From an uncultured Eubacteriales bacterium (lineage in GTDB: Bacteria; Bacillota; Clostridia; Oscillospirales; Acutalibacteraceae): 8,767 nucleotides of DNA. How positions within the stretch are numbered: position 1 is the first letter of the stretch; each line of letters opens with the position of its first letter. A model generated the notes under the pieces. That model did no database searches. It was given only the letters and a program-made list of their open reading frames with translations, and was not told the origin of the DNA. The stretch lies in contig ONWP01000081.1 of the NCBI GenBank assembly GCA_900321595.1, forward strand, positions 1 through 8,767. The letters run 5' to 3'. This document shows, in pieces, positions 1 to 5,038 of this stretch. The translations under genes were made by a program, and so were the position numbers.

Positions 1-1
1 C

Positions 2-688
2 CCCGTCTATTCCTCCGACGGGAACGGCGAGGTCAAATACGTGTTCTGGATGATGGATTCCGGCACTTATGATCCCGTCAACGGCGGCTACGATCACGTC
101 AACGAGGATCAGCTCGCCTGGTTCACCGCGACGAACGAAAAGCTCGGCAAACCCGCTTCTATGGCGTTCCAGCACATCATCCTTCCCGAGGTTTACAACG
201 CTCTGGAGGAAGTGCCCGCCGGCACGCGTGAGTCCTACATTCACCTCAAGAAGTATTACAAGCTCCCCGACGCCGTGCTTGATGCAGGCGGTCACATTGG
301 CGAGGCTCCCAACCCCAGCGAGGTCAACGGCGGCGAATATGACGCCCTGAAGGCGGCCGGCAACGTTTCCGCCGTGATCACCGGGCACGATCACACCAAT
401 TCCTTCATCCTGCCCTACGAGGATATGCTCTTTATCAACGTGCCGACCTGCGGCGTCGCATCCTACGGCGAGACGAATTACAGAGGCATCAGATACTTTG
501 ATATCGACGAGGCGACCGGCGAATTCACGACCGACTTCGTCACCTACGCCGATATGTACGCCAAAGAGGAGCCCGTCGAGTACGCGAAGTACCGTTTCGT
601 CAGCTTCTGGACGCAGATCGAGCTTTGGTTCATCAACCTTTGGATGAAGATCCAGAACTTCTTCGGCGTCTCCAATCTGGTCGTGTAA
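2..688 (+). CDS. Calcineurin-like metallophosphoesterase, C-terminal part (5' end outside window)
   Basis: The open frame runs in from the left edge in phase from base 2, so the first ATG/GTG codons seen here are internal. The 228 visible residues are the C-terminal half of a metal-dependent phosphoesterase resembling the Dcr2-like group. Seen: a MMDSG strand, a GYDHVNEDQLAWF segment, the metal-ligand histidine in FQHI followed by LPE, a GEAPNPSEVNGGEYDAL stretch, and GHDH (about bases 386-397), the last metal-binding motif of the fold. The earlier motifs (DxH, GDxxD, GNHD) would lie upstream and cannot be checked. The last ~30 residues form an aromatic, amphipathic tail (FWTQIELWFINLWMKIQNFFG) beyond the catalytic domain, perhaps for membrane or protein association (inference). 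The substrate is unknown; many relatives are secreted, but no signal peptide can be seen here. The fold call is solid, the substrate open. Confidence 0.85.
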   Translation, partial: PVYSSDGNGEVKYVFWMMDSGTYDPVNGGYDHVNEDQLAWFTATNEKLGKPASMAFQHIILPEVYNALEEVPAGTRESYIHLKKYYKLPDAVLDAGGHIGEAPNPSEVNGGEYDALKAAGNVSAVITGHDHTNSFILPYEDMLFINVPTCGVASYGETNYRGIRYFDIDEATGEFTTDFVTYADMYAKEEPVEYAKYRFVSFWTQIELWFINLWMKIQNFFGVSNLVV

Positions 689-704
689 ACCACGTTTTGC
701 TGAA

Positions 705-741
705 AAAGAGTCCGCGTTTTGCGCGCGGGCTCTTTACTTTT
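705..741 (+). terminator. Rho-independent terminator of the phosphoesterase gene
   Basis: The arms 705-716 (AAAGAGTCCGCG) and 724-735 (CGCGGGCTCTTT) pair over 12 bp with one G-U, around a 7-nt loop, and are followed by ACTTTTC. It starts 16 bases after the stop codon and separates this gene from azlCD. Confidence 0.85.
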
Positions 742-761
742 CGATCAGATTGTTGCATAAT
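733..761 (+). promoter_or_regulatory. Probable sigma-A promoter of azlCD
   Basis: A -35 like TTTACT (733-738), a 17-base spacer and a -10 like CATAAT (756-761) fit the vegetative consensus moderately well. The -35 overlaps the 3' arm of the preceding terminator. The predicted start near 768 would give a leader of about 25 bases, too short for a riboswitch. An alternative -10 is TAATAT at 758-763. Confidence 0.45.
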
Positions 762-792
762 ATTGGCCTGAGCATAAAAGGAGCGTGAACTG

Positions 793-1509
793 ATGCAGCA
801 GCGACCCTTTACCAGCGGCCTGAAAGCCGGCGTCCCGATCGGACTCGGTTATTTTGCCGTGTCTTTTTCTCTTGGCATCACGGCGAAGAAAGCCGGCCTG
901 ACGATCTTTCAGGGCTTCGCCGCCAGTCTGCTGACCAACGCGTCCGCGGGCGAATACGCCGTATTCAGCCTGATCGCCGAGGCAGCGCCTTACCTTCTGG
1001 TCGCGTTGATGAGCGTCATCGTCAACGCCAGGTACTTTCTGATGTCCTGCGCGCTCGCACAGCGAATCCGGTCGGATGAAAAATGGATCAACCGTCTGGG
1101 GATCGGCATGTATGTTACAGACGAAATCTTCGGCGTCACCATCGCCCGGCCTGGATATGTGAACGCGTCCTTTGTCTACGGATGCGCGGTCGTCGCCTCC
1201 CCCTGCTGGGCACTGGGAACCGCGCTCGGTATCGCCGCCGGCAACGTATTACCGCTTCGCGCTGTCAGCGCTTTGAGCGTTGCGTTATACGGCATGTTTT
1301 TGGCGGTTATTGTCCCGCCGTCCAGGAAGAATAAAGCCGTCCTTGCGGCTGTCGCCGTCTCCTTCGCACTGAGCTATGCGATGGCGCGCCTGCCCGTCGT
1401 GCGAGAGTGGTCCGGCGGGAATCGCACGATCCTGCTGACGATCCTCATTGCCGCTGCCGCGGCGCTGATCCGTCCTGTTGACGATGACAAGGAGGAACAG
1501 CATGCTTAA
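793..1509 (+). CDS. azlC: AzlC family branched-chain amino acid exporter, large subunit
   Basis: This 238-residue inner-membrane protein pairs with AzlD to export branched-chain amino acids and their analogues (known for the AzlCD/YgaZH family). Seen: the N-terminal family signature GLKAGVPIGLGYFAVSFSLG, then LLTNASAGEYA and a central SVIVNARYFLMS segment, with hydrophobic stretches through to about residue 225 and a charged C-terminal end (VDDDKEEQHA). The length is typical of the family. ATG 793 is preceded by AAAAGGAG at 776-783, nine bases away, which settles the start. The stop overlaps the start of azlD, so the two are co-translated. Which amino acid is exported cannot be read from the sequence. 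Confidence 0.93.
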   Translation: MQQRPFTSGLKAGVPIGLGYFAVSFSLGITAKKAGLTIFQGFAASLLTNASAGEYAVFSLIAEAAPYLLVALMSVIVNARYFLMSCALAQRIRSDEKWINRLGIGMYVTDEIFGVTIARPGYVNASFVYGCAVVASPCWALGTALGIAAGNVLPLRAVSALSVALYGMFLAVIVPPSRKNKAVLAAVAVSFALSYAMARLPVVREWSGGNRTILLTILIAAAAALIRPVDDDKEEQHA

Positions 1510-1807
1510 AACGTGGATCTATATCCTTGTCATGTTCGCCGTAACGTATCTTGTTCGCGTTCTCCCGCTCCTTGTTTTCAGAAAGCCGATCGAAAACCGT
1601 TTTATCAAATCCTTTCTATACTATGTGCCGTATGTGACCCTTGCGGTTATGACGTTTCCCGCGATCACCGAAGCGACGCAAAACCCGATCGCCGGATACG
1701 CGGCGCTCCTCGTCGGATTGATCGCGGCCTGGTTCGGCGCGAATCTGTTCCTCACAGCCGCCGGCTGCTGCCTCACCGTTCTGCTGCTGGAGCTGTTCCT
1801 TGTTTAA
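1502..1807 (+). CDS. azlD: AzlD family branched-chain amino acid transport protein, small subunit
   Basis: This 101-residue hydrophobic protein is the small partner of AzlC. Seen: the characteristic N-terminal TYLVRVLPLLVF segment (AzlD proteins carry a similar TYLxRxLPxL stretch), then FLYYVPYVTLAVMTFPA and two further hydrophobic stretches, consistent with about four membrane segments. I chose ATG 1502 because AAGGAGG at 1489-1495 lies six bases upstream and because it gives the usual AzlD length. The frame is open further upstream to 1478, but that start has no ribosome-binding site and adds eight non-conserved residues. The gene overlaps the end of azlC by eight bases, indicating translational coupling. 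No convincing terminator follows; the next promoter is about 70 bases downstream. Confidence 0.92.
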   Translation: MLKTWIYILVMFAVTYLVRVLPLLVFRKPIENRFIKSFLYYVPYVTLAVMTFPAITEATQNPIAGYAALLVGLIAAWFGANLFLTAAGCCLTVLLLELFLV

Positions 1808-1876
1808 GAAAACCGCGCTTGCGTAATGAGACAAGATTTTTCTTTTCCGCAGGCGGGATGTTATACAGATTGATGG

Positions 1877-1905
1877 TTGACTTCCAGTATGCGCTATGAT
1901 ATGAT
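1877..1905 (+). promoter_or_regulatory. Sigma-A promoter of the uracil permease unit
   Basis: TTGACT (1877-1882), a 17-base spacer and TATGAT (1900-1905) make a good vegetative promoter, with transcription predicted to start near 1912. This places the whole regulatory leader (1912-2084) on the transcript. A second TATGAT at 1895-1900 has only a 12-base spacer and is less likely. Confidence 0.75.
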
Positions 1906-1953
1906 AATTACAACGTGCGGGGCATCCCGACGAAATCAATCACGCATATGAAA

Positions 1954-1988
1954 TGTTTTTAAACCAATACAGAGAGATTGGCAAGACG
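1954..1988 (+). promoter_or_regulatory. PyrR-binding hairpin (anti-antiterminator) in the uracil permease leader
   Basis: PyrR is a UMP-sensing RNA-binding regulator of pyrimidine genes in Bacillota. Its target consensus, as I remember it, is ARUCCNGNGAGGYU. Bases 1966-1979 (AATACAGAGAGATT) match 12 of 14 positions, including the CAGAGAG loop. The surrounding fold also fits: a lower stem of GTTTT (1955-1959) with AAGAC (1983-1987), an asymmetric internal loop of TAAA against C, an upper stem CCAAT (1964-1968) with ATTGG (1977-1981), then the conserved loop. The two mismatches fall together at the base of the loop. The downstream terminator and uracil permease gene are the expected context. 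Assigned by eye; a covariance-model search would settle it. Confidence 0.78.
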
Positions 1989-2031
1989 GGCGTGCAGCGA
2001 CTGAATATTGAACTGCCTTACCTTGCGTCTT
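1983..2031 (+). promoter_or_regulatory. Predicted antiterminator alternative of the uracil permease leader
   Basis: AAGACG (1983-1988) is complementary to CGTCTT (2026-2031), and inside it GCAG (1994-1997) is complementary to CTGC (2013-2016). Forming this structure uses the 3' strand of the PyrR hairpin and encloses the 5' arm of the terminator, so it is incompatible with both. This is the arrangement expected of PyrR attenuation. The pairings are seen directly; their stability was not computed. Confidence 0.5.
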
Positions 2032-2054
2032 TCTGCAATCCGGTAAGGTTTTTT
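2016..2054 (+). terminator. Attenuator terminator in the uracil permease leader
   Basis: CCTTACC (2016-2022) pairs with GGTAAGG (2042-2048). Inside, TTGC (2023-2026) pairs with GCAA (2035-2038) around an 8-nt loop, leaving a TCC bulge at 2039-2041. Six T residues follow (2049-2054). It lies 30 bases before the permease start codon, so it must be a conditional terminator rather than the end of an upstream gene. Confidence 0.85.
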
Positions 2055-2084
2055 CATACGCGTCGGAAAAAGGAGTATCGTCCT

Positions 2085-3440
2085 ATGAAGCTTGTTTATG
2101 ACGTGAAAGACAGACCGCCTGTCGGGAAGGTAATCATCTTCGCTTTCCAACAGCTGCTTGCGATCCTCGCGGCAACGATCGCAGTTCCCGCAATCGTCGG
2201 CAACGGCATGAGCCAGTCCGCCGCCCTTTTCGGCGCGGGCGTCGGCACGGTTGTCTACCTTCTTTTCACCAAGTTCAGAAGCCCCGTGTTCCTCGGTTCA
2301 TCCTTCGCGTTCCTCGGTTCCATGTTTGCCGCGTTCGGCGGCGCGGCATCTGCTGAAGCCGGTTATGCCGGCATCATTCTCGGCGCGCTCTTTGCCGGTC
2401 TTGTCTACGTCGTCATTGCGATCGTCGTAAAGGTCGCGGGCGTCAAATGGATCGACAAACTGATGCCCGCCGTCGTCATCGGCCCCACGGTCGCCATCAT
2501 CGGTCTTTCCCTTGCAGGAAACGCTGTGGGCGACGCGCTCAAGTTCGCAAATCCCGTCGACGGCACCTATGAGATGACTGCTCACGGCTGGGTCGGCCTC
2601 ATCTGTGCGCTTGTGACGCTGTTCACCGTCATGATCTGCTCCGTCTACGGCAAAAAGATGGCCAAGCTCATTCCCTTCATCATCGGTATAGTGGCCGGCT
2701 ATATTGTCGCTACCATCTTCACCCTGATCGGCATGAAGACCGGCGTCGACAGCCTGATGATCGTCGATTTCTCTCTGTTCAAAAATATGCAGTGGGTGCC
2801 TGATTTTTCGTTCCTGAAGGCCGCGAAGGGGCTTTCCGCCATCGACGGCAAATACATCGCCACGATCGCCGTCGCCTACATCCCCGTCGCGTTCGTTGTC
2901 TTTGCCGAGCATATTGCTGACCATAAAAACCTTTCCACAATCATCAACCATGAACTGCTTGAGGAGCCGGGTCTCCACAGAACGCTTCTGGGTGATGGCG
3001 TTGGCTCCATCGCGGGCGCGTTTTTCGGCGGTTGCCCCAACACCACCTACGGCGAGTCTATCGGCTGCGTGGCCATCACCGGCAACGCCTCCGTGATCAC
3101 GATCCTCGCGACTGCTATTATCTGTGTCGCAATCTCCTTCTTCGGTCCGTTTGTTACATTCCTTGCAACGATCCCCTCCTGCGTCATGGGCGGCGTCTGC
3201 ATCACGCTTTACGGTTTTATCGCTGTCAGCGGTCTCAAGATGGTGCAGAAGGTTGATCTCGGTGAAAACAACAACCTGTTTGTCGTTTCCGTCATTCTGA
3301 TCACCGGTATCGGCGGCATGACGCTGAAGATCGGTCAGGTCACACTGACAGAGATTGCCTGCGCGCTGATCCTCGGCATCATCACGAATCTGGTTCTGAA
3401 CAGGAATAAAGCGCCGGCCTCGCTCGAAAGCGAAGAATAA
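2085..3440 (+). CDS. uraA: Uracil permease, NCS2 (nucleobase:cation symporter-2) family
   Basis: This is a 451-residue inner-membrane symporter importing uracil for pyrimidine salvage. Seen: the N-terminal signature DVKDRPPVGK then FAFQQLLAILAATIAVP; a SSFAFLGS element; FAEH at about 274-277, whose glutamate corresponds to substrate-binding Glu241 of E. coli UraA; and GGCPNTTYGE at about 315-324, whose last glutamate corresponds to Glu290. The DHKN and PNTTYGE wording favours the uracil branch over the xanthine branch. ATG 2085 is preceded by AAAAAGGAG (2067-2075). The frame is open upstream to 1953, but that extension would run through the leader terminator and is not coding. The gene stands alone behind a PyrR-type attenuator, which independently supports a pyrimidine substrate and predicts repression when UMP is plentiful. 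Some databases call this gene pyrP. Confidence 0.93.
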   Translation: MKLVYDVKDRPPVGKVIIFAFQQLLAILAATIAVPAIVGNGMSQSAALFGAGVGTVVYLLFTKFRSPVFLGSSFAFLGSMFAAFGGAASAEAGYAGIILGALFAGLVYVVIAIVVKVAGVKWIDKLMPAVVIGPTVAIIGLSLAGNAVGDALKFANPVDGTYEMTAHGWVGLICALVTLFTVMICSVYGKKMAKLIPFIIGIVAGYIVATIFTLIGMKTGVDSLMIVDFSLFKNMQWVPDFSFLKAAKGLSAIDGKYIATIAVAYIPVAFVVFAEHIADHKNLSTIINHELLEEPGLHRTLLGDGVGSIAGAFFGGCPNTTYGESIGCVAITGNASVITILATAIICVAISFFGPFVTFLATIPSCVMGGVCITLYGFIAVSGLKMVQKVDLGENNNLFVVSVILITGIGGMTLKIGQVTLTEIACALILGIITNLVLNRNKAPASLESEE

Positions 3441-3459
3441 GCTGCACCGTTAAATAACG

Positions 3460-3484
3460 CCCTCCGGATCCGTCCGGAGGGTTT
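3460..3484 (+). terminator. Rho-independent terminator of the uracil permease gene
   Basis: CCCTCCGGA (3460-3468) and TCCGGAGGG (3473-3481) form a perfect 9-bp stem with a TCCG loop, followed by only three T residues. It lies 19 bases after the stop codon. Confidence 0.8.
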
Positions 3485-3493
3485 CATAATAGG

Positions 3494-3517
3494 AAAGGCT
3501 CCGGAAAAACCGGAGCC
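3494..3517 (-). terminator. Probable terminator of the 49-residue protein gene
   Basis: GGCTCCGG (3497-3504) and CCGGAGCC (3510-3517) form a perfect 8-bp stem with a 5-nt loop. Read on the minus strand it begins 16 bases after the stop codon at 3534 and is followed by TTTCC, a short T tract. It faces the plus-strand terminator at 3460-3484, as expected between convergent genes. Confidence 0.65.
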
Positions 3518-3533
3518 AACTGCATGTCTGAAC

Positions 3534-3683
3534 TCAACCCTCGTCGCCGGCAGGCTCTGCCGCGTCTTCCGCAGGTTCTTGACCGGCGGAGAACATTGCC
3601 TGCAATTTGCTGAGATAATCGCTGATGAGCTTGATAAAGTAGTCAAGGATCACGTAGATCTTCGTCAGATTGATGCCATCCAT
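3534..3683 (-). CDS. Small protein of 49 residues, amphipathic helix plus acidic tail, function unknown
   Basis: I do not recognise a named family. The start ATG (3681-3683 on the minus strand) follows GAGGTGA with a 7-base spacer, a strong ribosome-binding site, and the gene has its own promoter and probable terminator, so it is likely real despite its size. Residues 8-31 (KIYVILDYFIKLISDYLSKL and four more) alternate so that I9, I12, F16, I20, Y23, L27 and M30 can lie on one helix face and D14, K18, S21, S25 and Q28 on another: an amphipathic, membrane-interface-type helix rather than a clean transmembrane segment. Residues 32-49 are rich in Ala, Pro, Gly, Glu and Asp, probably disordered. 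It is divergent from the flavoprotein operon, with -35 boxes 10 bp apart, and convergent with uraA. It could be a membrane-associated accessory peptide or a toxin-like peptide; nothing here decides. Confidence 0.7.
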   Translation of the reverse strand: MDGINLTKIYVILDYFIKLISDYLSKLQAMFSAGQEPAEDAAEPAGDEG

Positions 3684-3715
3684 TCTCAAATCACCTCGGT
3701 TTCTTATTCACATTT

Positions 3716-3744
3716 ACTATAGCACAAGAATCTCTGAATTGCAA
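3716..3744 (-). promoter_or_regulatory. Promoter of the 49-residue protein gene
   Basis: On the minus strand, TTGCAA (3739-3744), a 17-base spacer and TATAGT (3716-3721) form a good sigma-A promoter, helped by a TGC extended -10. The leader to the start codon is short, about 25 bases. Confidence 0.75.
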
Positions 3745-3754
3745 GCTTTTTTTC

Positions 3755-3783
3755 TTGACAGATCCGCACAGCAAGGGTAAAAT
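3755..3783 (+). promoter_or_regulatory. Promoter of the two-flavoprotein operon
   Basis: A consensus TTGACA (3755-3760), a 17-base spacer and TAAAAT (3778-3783) make the best promoter in the window. Transcription should start near 3790, which rules out any start codon for the next gene before that point. Confidence 0.85.
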
Positions 3784-3804
3784 AAATCAGAATAGAATTG
3801 ATTT

Positions 3805-3808
3805 GAGG
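3805..3808 (+). promoter_or_regulatory. Ribosome-binding site deciding a TTG start
   Basis: GAGG lies nine bases before TTG 3818. No ATG or GTG in frame lies between the predicted transcription start and the conserved FAD-binding motif, so this site supports the TTG start of the following gene. Confidence 0.6.
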
Positions 3809-3817
3809 TTGATTGTT

Positions 3818-5038
3818 TTGGCTATAACCATCGGCATTATCGGCGCAGGCGCATCCGGCATGGCAGCGGCGATCGAGGCCGCGCGTACAAACCCGGACGC
3901 CGCCGTTACCATTTACGAAAAACTGCCGATCGTCGGCAAGAAGCTGCTTGTGACCGGCAACGGCAGATGCAATATCCTGAATCGCGATCCAAAACCGGAG
4001 ATGTATTACGGCGACGTGTCTTTTGCTGAGCAGGCCATTCGCGCCTGCGATGTTGAGAGCCATATACATTTCTTCGAGCAAATGGGGCTGCATCTTTACA
4101 CGGAAGAGCTCGGACGACTGTACCCGATGAGCGATCAGGCCGCGTCTGTTCAGGACGCGTTTCGAAATGAACTGAAACGGCTCGGCATTCGTGTGATACA
4201 GGAGAAAATCACGCGCGTCTCGCGCGCTGAGAACGGTTTCCTTCTGAACGACCGTTACGCCTGCGACGCGCTGATTGTCGCCGGCGGTGGCAAGGCAACG
4301 CCCGCGCAGGGTTCCGACGGCTCCTGTTATCCGATCCTTCGATCGCTTGACGTGCCGGTCACGACGCTTTCTCAGGCCTTGACAGGCATTAAGCTCTCAA
4401 AACCGGAAGCCCGTTTAAAGGGCGTCCGCGCGTCGGGCCGCATCCTGATCGTCTCCGACGAACGCGTTCTCGCGGAATCGACCGGTGAGATCCAATACGC
4501 GGACTACGGCATTTCCGGAATCCCTGTTATGGAGGTTTCCCGCTGCGTCGCCATGCACTACGCGGAACAGAAGAGAAGCAAGATTTTCGCGGTCATCGAC
4601 TCGCTGCCCGACTTCAAACAGGAGCAGACTGCGGCATATCTCAATTTTATGATCGAGCACGATCCGGAGCTGACCGCAGATTTCCTGTTGAGCGGCGTGA
4701 TGAACAAAAAGCTCGGCATTCACAAGCTGTCTCTTTGCGGAATCGATATGCAGACGACGCTTTCCGCGCTGTGCGCCAATGATGTGGCCAATCTGGTTGA
4801 AGCGATCCACGCGGAGCTCTGCGAGATCTCCGGGACGATGGGCTTCGATCGGTCGCAGGTCACAGCGGGCGGCGCGGATCTGTCGCGCTTCGATCCGCTC
4901 ACGATGCAGTCGAAAGACACGCCCCGCCTCTTCGTTTGCGGCGAGTTGCTGAATGTTGACGGACGCTGCGGCGGATACAATCTGACGTGGGCCTTCACAA
5001 GCGGCAGACTCGCCGGGAAAGCGGCCGCGTTATGCTGA
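3818..5038 (+). CDS. FAD-dependent oxidoreductase of the HI0933/BaiN-like family
   Basis: This 406-residue predicted cytoplasmic flavoprotein has, near its N-terminus, the dinucleotide-binding motif GAGASG (about residues 9-14), a ribose-binding Glu at the end of the second strand (TIYEK, about 34) and the family hallmark GNGRCN (about 47-52). GGGKATPAQGSDGSCY follows in the middle, and near the C-terminus VTAGGADLSRFDPLTMQS and LFVCGELLNVDGRCGGYNLTWAF close the FAD site. The family includes BaiN, a bile-acid intermediate reductase of Clostridium scindens, and many members of unknown substrate; no other bai-type gene is visible here, so a bile-acid role should not be assumed. The start is TTG 3818: a longer frame reaches back to 3755, but that lies inside the -35 box. 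It overlaps the next gene by seven bases, indicating one operon. Confidence 0.88.
   Translation: MAITIGIIGAGASGMAAAIEAARTNPDAAVTIYEKLPIVGKKLLVTGNGRCNILNRDPKPEMYYGDVSFAEQAIRACDVESHIHFFEQMGLHLYTEELGRLYPMSDQAASVQDAFRNELKRLGIRVIQEKITRVSRAENGFLLNDRYACDALIVAGGGKATPAQGSDGSCYPILRSLDVPVTTLSQALTGIKLSKPEARLKGVRASGRILIVSDERVLAESTGEIQYADYGISGIPVMEVSRCVAMHYAEQKRSKIFAVIDSLPDFKQEQTAAYLNFMIEHDPELTADFLLSGVMNKKLGIHKLSLCGIDMQTTLSALCANDVANLVEAIHAELCEISGTMGFDRSQVTAGGADLSRFDPLTMQSKDTPRLFVCGELLNVDGRCGGYNLTWAFTSGRLAGKAAALC

Noticed and set aside
1808..1876. Terminator after azlD
   Set aside because: Only a 4-bp stem (CTTG/CAAG, about 1817-1834) precedes ATTTTTCTTTT; too weak to list as a feature.
1890..2060. Purine riboswitch in front of an NCS2 permease
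   Set aside because: I looked for the conserved purine riboswitch core (such as TTTCTACC) and it is absent; the PyrR-type fold explains the leader better.
1953..2084. In-frame N-terminal extension of the uracil permease
   Set aside because: It reads straight through the PyrR-like hairpin and the leader terminator, has no ribosome-binding site and does not resemble the family N-terminus.
2298..2978. Long minus-strand open frame opposite the permease gene
   Set aside because: It has low-complexity Asp/Gly/Arg-rich composition typical of the antisense of membrane-protein codons and lies wholly within a clear family member.
3335..3646. Minus-strand frame of about 100 codons spanning the end of uraA
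   Set aside because: It runs through both convergent terminators and lies in another frame from the well-supported 49-codon gene.
3818..5038. Assigning a bile-acid 7-alpha-dehydroxylation role (baiN)
   Set aside because: The similarity is at the level of a broad flavoprotein family and no other bai-type gene is present in the window.
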